From NCBI RefSeq assembly GCF_034718895.1, contig NZ_JAYERP010000001.1, positions 2,830,501 to 2,894,500 of the forward strand: a stretch of 64,000 bases of DNA, read 5' to 3'. This DNA is from Paenibacillus phoenicis (GTDB lineage Bacteria; Bacillota; Bacilli; Paenibacillales; Paenibacillaceae). This document shows positions 8,231 through 15,795 of the stretch, one piece after another (position 1 is the first letter of the stretch; every line of letters starts with the position of its first letter). Under the pieces are notes generated by a model. It saw only the letters and a program-made list of their open reading frames with translations. It was not told where the DNA came from and did not search any database. A program made the translations under genes and the position numbers.

Positions 8231-8262
8231 AGCCGCCGGGCGCAGCCGGCGGCTTTCTTTCA
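8231..8262. terminator. Hairpin after trpS
   Basis: A perfect 9-bp stem (AGCCGCCGG/CCGGCGGCT) with a 6-nt loop lies just past the trpS stop. The T-rich run (TTTCTTTC) is on the plus-strand side, so termination of trpS itself, coming from the other side, would rely on the stem alone. Confidence 0.5.
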
Positions 8263-8271
8263 AAATATCGT

Positions 8272-9255
8272 TTATTTTCCGACAAACCCCATCAGGCGCT
8301 GAACATCCTGCAGCGTTTTCTCAGCCATTTCGGAAGCGCGCTCCGCCCCTTGGCGCAAGATGCTGCGCAGCTCGCCCGACTCGCGGATTTCACGGTACCG
8401 CTGTTGGAGCGGCTCCAGCACACTGACGACCACTTCGGCCAAGTCTTTTTTGAACGGACCATACATTTGCCCTTCATACCGCTGCTCCACTTCTGCGATA
8501 GTCAGTCCCGAGCATTGGCTATAGATTGTAATCAGGTTGCTGATCTCCGGTTTCGTCGCCGGATCGAATCTCACTTCGCGTCCGGAATCGGTCGTTGCCC
8601 GGCTGATCTTCTTACGGATTTCGTCCGGCGTGTCCAGCAAAGCGATATAGCTGCCTGGGTTCGGATTGCTTTTGCTCATTTTCTTGGAGGCATCATCCAG
8701 CGACATGATGCGTGCCCCAACCTCAGGAATGTACGGCTCCGGCAGCGTAAAGTATTCGCCAAACCGATGGTTAAACCGTCCTGCTAAATCACGGGTTAAT
8801 TCCAAATGCTGCTTCTGGTCATCCCCAACCGGTACCAGGTCAGCGTTATAAATCAAGATGTCCGCCGCCATCAAAGCAGGATAGACGAACAGCCCAACCC
8901 CAACGGATTCCTTCCCGGCCGATTTGTCTTTAAATTGGGTCATTCGTTCAAGTTCGCCCATCGAGGTGAGCGTCGTCAGCAGCCATCCGAGCTGGGCATG
9001 CTGCATCACATGGGATTGCAGATAAACATTTGCTTTATTCGGATCGATACCGGCCGCGAGATAAAGCGCCGCAACCGCTTCGGATTGCTCCGTCAATGCT
9101 GCCGGTTCCTGCGGAACGGTGATCGCGTGCAAATCCACGATCATAAAGTTGCAGGCATGATCATGCTGCAGCTCCACGAAGTTCTTAATAGCCCCGATGT
9201 AATTGCCTAGTGTCAGTTTGCCGCTGGGCTGGATGCCAGATAATACTCTCTTCAT
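8272..9255 (-). CDS. trpS: Tryptophan--tRNA ligase
   Basis: This class I aminoacyl-tRNA synthetase charges tRNA-Trp. The mature N-terminus MKRVLSGIQPSGKLTLGNY carries the HIGH-equivalent region, and KMSKSNPN is the KMSKS loop. The 327-residue length is standard. I placed the start at the ATG at 9255 with GGGAGGAATTTTCGTC upstream, because the longer reading frame runs back into the T-box leader. Expression is controlled by the T-box upstream. Confidence 0.96.
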   Translation of the reverse strand: MKRVLSGIQPSGKLTLGNYIGAIKNFVELQHDHACNFMIVDLHAITVPQEPAALTEQSEAVAALYLAAGIDPNKANVYLQSHVMQHAQLGWLLTTLTSMGELERMTQFKDKSAGKESVGVGLFVYPALMAADILIYNADLVPVGDDQKQHLELTRDLAGRFNHRFGEYFTLPEPYIPEVGARIMSLDDASKKMSKSNPNPGSYIALLDTPDEIRKKISRATTDSGREVRFDPATKPEISNLITIYSQCSGLTIAEVEQRYEGQMYGPFKKDLAEVVVSVLEPLQQRYREIRESGELRSILRQGAERASEMAEKTLQDVQRLMGFVGK

Positions 9256-9318
9256 GACGAAAATTCCTCCCTTTGATTCAAATGCTGCATGAGTAAGACC
9301 CCGGTTTTGGTAAAATGC

Positions 9319-9615
9319 AAAAAGGCCCCACGCCCGCAAGGGACGTGAGACCGTGGTGCCACCCTTATTTGCTGATGGTTGGAGCATTGGGGTTCGCGGT
9401 CAGCTTAGACGCGATGCCTCAACAAGATCAGCCTTTCCAATCCGTAACGTGGATGACCCGGCCGGCCTACTGACAACAGGCTCGCCGCCTCTTGCGTTCA
9501 ACCTGGCGCTCCGAGGCCCATTCGGCACAAGCTCCTTCACCGGTTCGCATCAACCACCGGCTTTCTGCAGAACGGAAACTTCGCTTACTTCCCCTCATCA
9601 ACGCTTTCTCGTTAT
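9319..9615 (-). promoter_or_regulatory. Tryptophan T-box leader of trpS
   Basis: The minus strand carries the T-box sequence AGGGTGGCACCACGG (9351-9365), followed by a GC-rich terminator hairpin and a T run at 9319-9323. Upstream, stem I holds GAATGGG, where TGG (9518-9520) is the likely Trp specifier codon after GAA. Uncharged tRNA-Trp would pair with the specifier and the T-box bulge and favour antitermination. Confidence 0.9.
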
Positions 9616-9622
9616 GCCTATC

Positions 9623-9651
9623 ATCATAAATAACACCAGCGGTGGTGTCAA
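9623..9651 (-). promoter_or_regulatory. Sigma-A promoter of the trpS T-box transcript
   Basis: On the minus strand a perfect TTGACA is followed by a 17-bp spacer and TATGAT. It lies just upstream of T-box stem I. Confidence 0.85.
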
Positions 9652-9731
9652 ATCTATTTTTCGTCTTACGCAAAAAGTGTTATGATTAGTCTAGCTTAAG
9701 GAACTGATTATGTGGGAAAAGGAGCAACGAT

Positions 9732-10721
9732 ATGAAAAAGGTGACCAAAGGGCAATGGAACGGTTACGATACGTACATCTTACATAGCCGCGAGCTTGAA
9801 GTCACGCTGCTACCTCGCCTAGGAAATAACGTCATTCGTATATGGGACAATGTCCAGCAGCGCGATGTGCTGCGTCATCCAGAAGAGAACGAACTTGATT
9901 TCTACCTGCAGAAGCCATATCATTTCGGCATCCCGCTCTTAACTCCCCCCGGACGCATTCGCAGAGGGAAATTCACGTATGCCGGGCAAGAATATCAATT
10001 TGATCGCAATACGGCAAATGACAACCACATCCACGGTCTGCACCGTACGCAAAGCTGGTGCGTGAGCGATATCGAAGAAGACGACGAAGGCTGCACCATC
10101 ACAACGGAATTCAAAACCTCTGACGATCCAAATTGGATCCGTCAATATCCTGAGCCCTTGAAGCTGGAAATGACGCTCAGACTGCAAGGGGCAAGATTAA
10201 CGCAAACCTTCAAAATTACGCACCTGGGTCAAAACCCGGCCCCCTTCGGTTTGGGGTTGCATACCTGGTTTCGAATTGACGGCGAGCCTGGGCGCTGGAA
10301 AGTGAAGTTGCCGGTGACGGAGCTTTACGAATTGGACGAGGAGAACATTCCTAACGGAAAGACCGCTCCGCTAGGGATATGGGATGCGTTAAACTCGGGC
10401 ATGAATCTGCAAGGCGTGAATTGCGATACGATGCTGCGAATCGGAGATAAGCCGGTCGAAGCGTTGATGCTGCGCGACGACGGCTATGGCCTGCGCTACG
10501 CAGCGGATCCTGAGTATTTTAAATTTTGGGTGATCTACTCCAAGGGGGAAGCGGATCAATTCTTCTGCATTGAACCATACACTTGGTTGCCGGACGCTCC
10601 AAATTTGAACCTTCCCGCCAGTGAGACCGGGCTGATCGAATTGACGCCGCAACAAACGTTGGAATTAAATCTTTCCCTAGAAATGATCTATCCGAATACC
10701 GGTAATGATAACGAAGCTTAA
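9732..10721 (+). CDS. Aldose 1-epimerase (mutarotase) family protein
   Basis: This 329-residue protein belongs to the galactose-mutarotase fold, which interconverts alpha and beta anomers of aldoses in the cytoplasm. NDNHIHGLHRT supplies the first conserved His and LGLHTWFRI the second; FCIEPYTWLPDAPN near residue 275 carries the catalytic Glu region. AAAGGAGCAACGAT precedes the ATG. It is divergent from trpS and ends at its own terminator, so it is a single-gene unit. The sugar substrate is not evident. Confidence 0.85.
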   Translation: MKKVTKGQWNGYDTYILHSRELEVTLLPRLGNNVIRIWDNVQQRDVLRHPEENELDFYLQKPYHFGIPLLTPPGRIRRGKFTYAGQEYQFDRNTANDNHIHGLHRTQSWCVSDIEEDDEGCTITTEFKTSDDPNWIRQYPEPLKLEMTLRLQGARLTQTFKITHLGQNPAPFGLGLHTWFRIDGEPGRWKVKLPVTELYELDEENIPNGKTAPLGIWDALNSGMNLQGVNCDTMLRIGDKPVEALMLRDDGYGLRYAADPEYFKFWVIYSKGEADQFFCIEPYTWLPDAPNLNLPASETGLIELTPQQTLELNLSLEMIYPNTGNDNEA

Positions 10722-10737
10722 CCTTTTTCAAAATTTC

Positions 10738-10763
10738 CGCCTTCCGTTGGAAGGCGTTTTTTT
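10738..10763 (+). terminator. Rho-independent terminator
   Basis: A perfect 8-bp stem CGCCTTCC/GGAAGGCG with a 3-nt loop is followed by seven T. It ends the epimerase transcript. Confidence 0.9.
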
Positions 10764-10825
10764 CGTGATAACAAATCTTCTCGGCGAGAAGAAATAATTA
10801 CCACTGCCATAGCTTTGAAGCTCCC

Positions 10826-10855
10826 CGCATATTTTGCACCCTACGAACCATACTA
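10826..10855 (+). promoter_or_regulatory. Forespore (sigma-G/F type) promoter of the SASP gene
   Basis: CGCATA is separated by 17 bp from CATACTA. This is close to the forespore sigma consensus and fits the spore-protein gene 30 bp downstream. Confidence 0.7.
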
Positions 10856-10885
10856 ACATCACAAACGCCAAAGGAGGTGACAAAC

Positions 10886-11113
10886 ATGGCAGGTCAAAGC
10901 CGCGGAAGCCGTAATAACCTTATTGTTCCTCAAGCAACTGCTGCGCTGCAACAACTGAAATTTGAAGCAGCTCAGGAATTGGGCGTACAAATTCCGCAAG
11001 ACGGTTACTATGGGAACTATACTTCCCGTGAAACCGGTTCTCTTGGGGGCTATATCACGAAACGTTTGGTTCAAATGGCGGAGCAGCAATTGTCGGGTCG
11101 TTCGAACCTGTAA
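10886..11113 (+). CDS. Alpha/beta-type small acid-soluble spore protein
   Basis: This 75-residue protein coats and protects spore DNA and is degraded at germination. The family signatures are clear: KFEAAQELGVQ, which holds the germination-protease cleavage region, and GYITKRLVQMAEQQL at the C-terminal DNA-binding helix. AAAGGAGGTGACAAAC sits before the ATG at 10886; a GTG nine bases earlier is too close to that site. A forespore promoter precedes it and a terminator follows. Confidence 0.95.
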   Translation: MAGQSRGSRNNLIVPQATAALQQLKFEAAQELGVQIPQDGYYGNYTSRETGSLGGYITKRLVQMAEQQLSGRSNL

Positions 11114-11140
11114 CTTGCATCCTCCCATTACCCTCTATAG

Positions 11141-11175
11141 AAACAGGCGGTCTGCTTAGCAGATCGCCTGTTTCC
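11141..11175. terminator. Bidirectional terminator after the SASP gene
   Basis: AAACAGGCG and CGCCTGTTT form the outer stem, with TCTGC/GCAGA inside. It can end the SASP transcript on the plus strand and the converging 11193 gene on the minus strand. Confidence 0.8.
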
Positions 11176-11192
11176 CTTGAATGTTGAACCCT

Positions 11193-11609
11193 TTAGGAAG
11201 ACAGCTTTCGGTATGTACTAGCGCCTTTCTCCTTCTGCGGATACCGTTGGATCAGCAAATTGGCCATGTTATAATTCGATTCCATGATTGCATCCACGAC
11301 TACGGCCCCTTGGCGCAGGGCAAATTCGTAGCTGATCTCGCCATGCGTCCAGTACCGCTTGTACTTCAGCGCTTCAATCGCCATTTTTCGAAAAGAGTGG
11401 ATCTGTTCTGCATTTAGTCCGTAGGGTTCTTCACTAAGCTGCCCGTTTCGACCCGCAATCGGATTGTGGCGGATGCCAAACTTCCCGATGGTATTATTCC
11501 GGATCTGCAGAAATACGGTACCCGAAGTTAATCCCGACAGCTCCTCCTCCAGTTCCTTAAAAACCATGTCGATCTGCCTAACCAGCGATAGTTGCTCGGC
11601 TTTCAGCAT
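11193..11609 (-). CDS. Conserved-looking protein of unknown function
   Basis: The 138-residue protein has no signal peptide or membrane segment. It begins with a helical stretch (LVRQIDMVFKELEEEL) followed by a mixed domain (GTVFLQIRNNTIGKFGIRHNP, then YKRYWTHGEISYEFALRQG). I do not recognise the family. The start is the ATG at 11609 with GGTGGGAGAAT upstream; an ATG ten codons earlier lacks a site. It has its own sigma-A-like promoter and a shared terminator, so it is monocistronic. Confidence 0.65.
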   Translation of the reverse strand: MLKAEQLSLVRQIDMVFKELEEELSGLTSGTVFLQIRNNTIGKFGIRHNPIAGRNGQLSEEPYGLNAEQIHSFRKMAIEALKYKRYWTHGEISYEFALRQGAVVVDAIMESNYNMANLLIQRYPQKEKGASTYRKLSS

Positions 11610-11663
11610 ATTCTCCCACCTTTCCCCCAAAGAATGCAACCTATGGTATAGGTCTTATGTCAC

Positions 11664-11692
11664 ATTATAGGTTAAATTTCCCTTTACATCAA
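11664..11692 (-). promoter_or_regulatory. Sigma-A-type promoter of the 11193 gene
   Basis: On the minus strand TTGATG is followed by a 17-bp spacer and TATAAT, about 55 bp upstream of the ATG. Confidence 0.65.
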
Positions 11693-11766
11693 CATTATGC
11701 TATATATTGACTAATTATGTCTTGTTCGTCCAATATTTTCTTCTATCTTCCGACAAAATTCTGCAA

Positions 11767-11792
11767 CAAAAAAGGCCCTCTTTCGAGGACCT
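11767..11792 (-). terminator. Terminator of the oligoendopeptidase gene
   Basis: On the minus strand AGGTCCTC-GAAA-GAGGGCCT is followed by a run of T. It lies about 25 bp past the stop codon. Confidence 0.85.
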
Positions 11793-11817
11793 AAACCTGT
11801 GAAGCAGATACAGTTGG

Positions 11818-13620
11818 TTATTGGGTTAATTCCAAGAAAGCGTCAACGTCGGCCACACATACCGCCATCGCATCGCGCCAAAAATCCGGCTTCGTTAAAT
11901 CCACGCCCAGATGCTTGGCAGCCAGCTCTTCCACTGTCATCCGGCCGGTGTCTTGCAACAGCGCATCATATTTCGCCGCAAAGCTTGGGCCTTCACGCAG
12001 CGCTTGCGCATAAATTCCGGTGCTGAACATGTACCCAAAGGTGTAAGGGAAATTATAGAAAGGCACATCTGTGATATAGAAATGCAGCTTGGATGCCCAG
12101 AAATGCGGGTGATAGCTGCCCAGCGCCCCCTGGAAGGCTTCGCGCTGTGCTTCTTCCATCAATTCACACAACTCGGCGGCATCCAAAAATCCCTGCCGGC
12201 GTTTCTCATAGAACCGGGTTTCAAACAAGAAGCGGGCATGAATATTCATGAAGAAGCTGATCGAATTTTGCACCTTATCGGCGAGCAGAACAATTTTCTG
12301 CTGATCATCTGCCGCATTTTTGACGAAGGCGTCAGCCAGGATCATTTCCGCGAAGGTCGAAGCGGTCTCCGCGACGTTCATCGCGTAATCCTGACTAAAT
12401 CTCGGCAGCTCCTCCATCACGTACTGGTGATAGGCGTGCCCCAGCTCATGCGCCAACGTATATACGTTGGATACGTTCCCGCCAAACGTCATGAAGATCC
12501 GCGTCTGCTTGCTCAGCGGCAGAGAGGTACAGAATCCCCCCGGCCGTTTACCAGGACGGTCCTCGGCCTCGATCCAGCGCTTGTTAAACGCCATGGTGGC
12601 GAACTCCGCCAGCTTCGGGCTAAATTTGCCAAACTGCTGGACGATGTCTTCGGCCGCCTGTTCGTACGTAATTTTGCCGGCGGCTTGGCCCAGCGGGGAA
12701 TCCACGTCGGTCCAGCTTAATTTCTCCACCCCAAGCAGCTTGGCTTTGCGCTCCAGATAAGCGACGAATTTCGGCTTGTTCTCGACGATCACTTGCCACA
12801 TCGCATCCAGCGTGGCTTTGGACATCCGGTTAAGGGCCAGCGGTTCCTTCAGGATATCGTCCCATCCGCGTTTCTCGTACAATTTGATCCGGAACCCTGC
12901 CAAGCGGTTCAGCGCATCAGCACAATAGTCCTCCGCTTTGGTCCAGGCTTCCTCCCATTTTGGAAACACGCGCTCGCGCACGTTCCGGTCCGGATCATCC
13001 AGCTTGTTGGCCGCTTGGCCGACGGATAGCATTTTGACCTCACCATTGTCCTCTTCAAAGGGGACTCCCACTTTGGCAACGATCGTATCATAATGCTGAC
13101 CCCAGCCGTGGTAACCGTCTACTGCCAGATCGGAAACCAGATTTTCCAGCTCCGGCGCAAGCTTCTCCCGCGCTTGCTCCCGTTTCTCGCGAAGCAAGAA
13201 GGAGATCGGCGCGATTTCCTCCCGCTGCATCCAAGCTTCCCACACCTCATCGTTCGTCAATCGGAGCAGGTTCCAGAATAAAGTCATCACGTTATTGAAT
13301 GCAGCGTTTAACGAAGTGACTTTGGCGTCAAGCTGGAGAGCTTTCTTGTCGTGCTGGTCTTGCGCCGTCAAACAGCCGATAAAGCTGCCGGCTTCGGACA
13401 GACGGCTGTCTGCTGCTTGCAGATCCACAATCAGGCTGTCCAACGCCTTGGTCTCTTCTACAGTAGACGGGGCCTGCAGCTCTTGCAGTTTCGCCTGGTA
13501 TGCGGCAATGTCCCGTTCCAGAGCATCCAGATGATCTCGCAGCGCTTTGGAGGCAGAGCCTCCCGGGAAAATCGTTTCCAGGTCCCAAGTGGGTTGAAGG
13601 GTTCCTACGAATCTTGACAT
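11818..13620 (-). CDS. M3-family oligoendopeptidase (PepF-like)
   Basis: This 600-residue cytoplasmic zinc metallopeptidase cleaves short peptides. The HELGH motif is at residues 391-395 in HELGHAYHQYV, and the downstream ETASTFAEM supplies the third zinc ligand. Length and the N-terminal helical region fit the M3 oligoendopeptidase F group. GGAAGCGAACTT precedes the ATG. The gene is alone between the divergent yycC-like gene and its own terminator. Roles of PepF proteins include peptide turnover; a specific role here cannot be read. Confidence 0.93.
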   Translation of the reverse strand: MSRFVGTLQPTWDLETIFPGGSASKALRDHLDALERDIAAYQAKLQELQAPSTVEETKALDSLIVDLQAADSRLSEAGSFIGCLTAQDQHDKKALQLDAKVTSLNAAFNNVMTLFWNLLRLTNDEVWEAWMQREEIAPISFLLREKREQAREKLAPELENLVSDLAVDGYHGWGQHYDTIVAKVGVPFEEDNGEVKMLSVGQAANKLDDPDRNVRERVFPKWEEAWTKAEDYCADALNRLAGFRIKLYEKRGWDDILKEPLALNRMSKATLDAMWQVIVENKPKFVAYLERKAKLLGVEKLSWTDVDSPLGQAAGKITYEQAAEDIVQQFGKFSPKLAEFATMAFNKRWIEAEDRPGKRPGGFCTSLPLSKQTRIFMTFGGNVSNVYTLAHELGHAYHQYVMEELPRFSQDYAMNVAETASTFAEMILADAFVKNAADDQQKIVLLADKVQNSISFFMNIHARFLFETRFYEKRRQGFLDAAELCELMEEAQREAFQGALGSYHPHFWASKLHFYITDVPFYNFPYTFGYMFSTGIYAQALREGPSFAAKYDALLQDTGRMTVEELAAKHLGVDLTKPDFWRDAMAVCVADVDAFLELTQ

Positions 13621-13730
13621 AAGTTCGCTTCCTTTCCGTATCGTTTATAATTGATGCCTTATGGGATAACAGTGTATGCTAGTAGAGGATGCTCTATTAT
13701 AACGCTTGTCTGAATACAGGGGGGATTTCC

Positions 13731-13934
13731 ATGAGACCGTTGCAAATATCGGCGGATACCGCCGTGAAATTAGCCGCAAAACTCAAGGTGCCGGTCGAGC
13801 ACCTTATGCATATGCCGCAGCACATTTTAATGCAAAAAATCGCAGAACTGGCGAAAGAAGAAGCAGGCCAGCCTTCCGCAGAAGCGGAAGCCGGAGATGC
13901 CAGCCAAGCCGGTCACGAACCGGAGCATTCATGA
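13731..13934 (+). CDS. YycC-like small protein
   Basis: A 67-residue protein whose first ~45 residues (LQISADTAVKLAAKL, MPQHILMQKIAEL) match the pattern of the small YycC family of Bacillus. The tail is Ala/Glu-rich and looks disordered. AGGGGGGATTTCC precedes the ATG. Its stop overlaps the start of the next gene in an ATGA arrangement, which implies translational coupling. The family function is unknown to me. Confidence 0.7.
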   Translation: MRPLQISADTAVKLAAKLKVPVEHLMHMPQHILMQKIAELAKEEAGQPSAEAEAGDASQAGHEPEHS

Positions 13935-14161
13935 TCCCCTTTAACCAAACGTGGCCTTATGATGTTGTCATGGGGGACGTGTATGTCCATGAGTGCCCAT
14001 TTTGCTCCAGCCGTAACGTGCTGCTGCCTCTGAAGCCCCGCGAGTTGAAATCGATCCACGAGGGGAAGAAGAAGCTGCTCGTCTTCCCCTGCTGCGGGAA
14101 CAAGCTACATGTCCTTGACTGTGACAACGATTACCTGTTAACCGATAAGGTTGTCCGGTAG
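13931..14161 (+). CDS. Small cysteine-rich protein, probable zinc ribbon
   Basis: This 76-residue protein has CPFCSSRN near residue 23 and CCGNKLHVLDC near residues 57-67. That gives enough cysteines for one zinc site of the ribbon or knuckle type. It overlaps the end of the yycC-like gene by four bases. GGAGCATTC lies before the ATG. I do not recognise the family; metal binding is inferred from the cysteine pattern. Confidence 0.65.
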   Translation: MIPFNQTWPYDVVMGDVYVHECPFCSSRNVLLPLKPRELKSIHEGKKKLLVFPCCGNKLHVLDCDNDYLLTDKVVR

Positions 14162-14198
14162 AAATAACGTAATGTGACCAGGTCGCCTTTAGCGATCT

Positions 14199-14228
14199 AA
14201 AGGGCCGTTTCCTCTGGATACGGCCCTT
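14199..14228. terminator. Bidirectional terminator
   Basis: AAGGGCCGT and ACGGCCCTT form a 9-bp stem between two converging genes (13931 plus, 14267 minus). T-tracts are short on both sides. Confidence 0.6.
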
Positions 14229-14266
14229 CGTCATGTCTACGCTTGGATGTCTGCTTGTCCGTTCCG

Positions 14267-14965
14267 TCAACCGCGCATTTCCTCAGGCAGCTCATGTCCG
14301 CCATTCATCATTTCTTCGCGCAGCAGCGCCCATTGCTCGCGGGATGCCCGAATCATCGCCGCATCCATGATCCGCTTGTCATTAATGACGCGCCCAAACC
14401 ATTTGACTGCGTCGTTGTACTTGCCAATCCGCCGGTTCAGCTCGCCGATCAAATACATCAGGCGGGCATCGCTGCCGCCGACGCCTTCTTTTTCGTAAAC
14501 GCGGATGTAGGCTTCCAGCGAATACTCCAGAAAACGCTTCTCCTGTTCGACGTTGTTCTTGTATCGATACAACCAAGCAATATGATGCAGCAAGCTGGCA
14601 ATAATCCGGTCGGTTTCGCCGATGGTTTGTGCGCAAATCAGCGCCAGCTTGTACGTCTCCATCGCAGTCTCCCAATCCCGGCGCCCGCCATAGTCCTTCT
14701 GGTTAAACCGGCTGCCGATCGCCTCTTGGAAGAGGGCTCTTTGCCGGTCGGTCAAGCGGGATACCGAATTTTCCGTCGATGCAAAACCGCAGGACGGGCA
14801 TACCCGAACGACGTAATAATCCGGATTCTCCTTCTGATAATAGCCGCAAAAATCCGTATCCGTACGTACAGCCCGTTTAAAGCTCGGACGCACACGCGAG
14901 GTCGAAAATTCACTCTGGCAATGGATGCAAGTGACCTTGATCTGATAAAGCGGTTCAAGTTCCAA
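14267..14965 (-). CDS. DUF2225 family protein
   Basis: A 232-residue cytoplasmic protein. The N-terminal region has CIHCQ, a Cys at DTDFCGYY and CPSCGFA, consistent with a zinc-binding module. The rest is helical with a TPR-like pattern (YKLALICAQTIG, LMYLIGELNRRIGKY). This matches the DUF2225 family common in Bacillota; its function is unknown. The TTG start has GGAAGTAGGACGTT upstream. It follows the truncated globin gene by 54 bp in the opposite reading order, so the globin is downstream of it. Confidence 0.85.
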   Translation of the reverse strand: MELEPLYQIKVTCIHCQSEFSTSRVRPSFKRAVRTDTDFCGYYQKENPDYYVVRVCPSCGFASTENSVSRLTDRQRALFQEAIGSRFNQKDYGGRRDWETAMETYKLALICAQTIGETDRIIASLLHHIAWLYRYKNNVEQEKRFLEYSLEAYIRVYEKEGVGGSDARLMYLIGELNRRIGKYNDAVKWFGRVINDKRIMDAAMIRASREQWALLREEMMNGGHELPEEMRG

Positions 14966-15019
14966 AACGTCCTACTTCCTTTCAATAATCTGCCCTGCCC
15001 GGCACATTAGTTCATCGGT

Positions 15020-15397
15020 CTAAGGTGTGTTCACGAAATGAAAAGCCGGGCCGGACAGACGCTCCAGCACGATCCCTCGCAGCGGCTCCTCGACTCCAAT
15101 CTCCTCCAGCGCAGCTTTCATGCAGGCCAGCCAAGCCTCGGCGCGTTCCGTCGTCACCGGAAACGGCAAATGCCGGGCACGCATCATCGGATGACCAAAG
15201 GCATCAGAGTAGAGGGACGGGCCTCCAAAAAACTGCGACAAGAACATAAATTGCTTCTCCATGACCGGAGTAATGTCTTCCGGGAATAAGGGTCCTAACA
15301 ACGGATCACGTTGAACCCGCGGATAGAAGGCTTCCACCAACCGCCGAATCGTCTCTTCTCCGCCGAGGTTGTCGTATAGACTCAAGCCTTGATTCAT
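15020..15397 (-). CDS. Truncated haemoglobin, group II type
   Basis: This 125-residue haem protein has the short 2-over-2 globin layout. LYDNLGGEETIRRLVEAFY is the helix B region and His76 in RARHLPFPV is the proximal haem ligand; Trp89 (AWLACM) is the conserved helix G tryptophan region of group II. Such proteins bind O2 or NO and may protect against nitrosative stress. The Bacillus counterpart is YjbI. It lies upstream of the 31-residue gene's terminator and is followed by nothing obvious on the same strand for 54 bp before DUF2225. Confidence 0.9.
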   Translation of the reverse strand: MNQGLSLYDNLGGEETIRRLVEAFYPRVQRDPLLGPLFPEDITPVMEKQFMFLSQFFGGPSLYSDAFGHPMMRARHLPFPVTTERAEAWLACMKAALEEIGVEEPLRGIVLERLSGPAFHFVNTP

Positions 15398-15430
15398 CTG
15401 TTCACCGCCTCCGTTTTTCCTTATTATATC

Positions 15431-15463
15431 AAAAAAAAATAAAAGCTCCTACCAAAGGAGCTT
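15431..15463 (-). terminator. Terminator of the 31-residue membrane-peptide gene
   Basis: On the minus strand GAAGCTCC-TTTGGTA-GGAGCTTTT is followed by ATTTTTTTTT. This strong terminator separates the small upstream gene from the globin gene. Confidence 0.85.
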
Positions 15464-15489
15464 CTACTCGAATGCGGTCTTTCAATCTA

Positions 15490-15585
15490 TCAGTAGCTGC
15501 GCCAATCCTCTTCGCCGGGATGGACGAGAGCGGCTCGAATGACATAAACAAAAGCACAGACAAGAATACCTGCGACAATGCTCAT
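15490..15585 (-). CDS. 31-residue single-pass membrane peptide
   Basis: The peptide has a hydrophobic segment (IVAGILVCAFVYVI) followed by a charged tail (HPGEEDWRSY). GGAG sits 8 bp before the ATG at 15585; an alternative ATG six bases upstream is too close to it. A strong terminator follows 25 bp after the stop, which supports a genuine small transcription unit. The function is unknown. It was found by reading the sequence, as it is shorter than usual annotation cut-offs. Confidence 0.55.
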   Translation of the reverse strand: MSIVAGILVCAFVYVIRAALVHPGEEDWRSY

Positions 15586-15795
15586 GAACATCACTCCATC
15601 CTCAAAATTTGGCTGCTGCACCATGTTTGATGAAATGATAGCTGGTACTAAAGTTCTATATTGGTCTTAAGCATCATTTTAGCATAGAAGCTCAAAAATA
15701 TCAGCCCTTTTTTGAAACCGCTTCCTTTATTTTTTTGTGCTGTTTGTCCCATTCATTTCATACACTTCACTATGATTTGATGTGGAGGCGTACCC

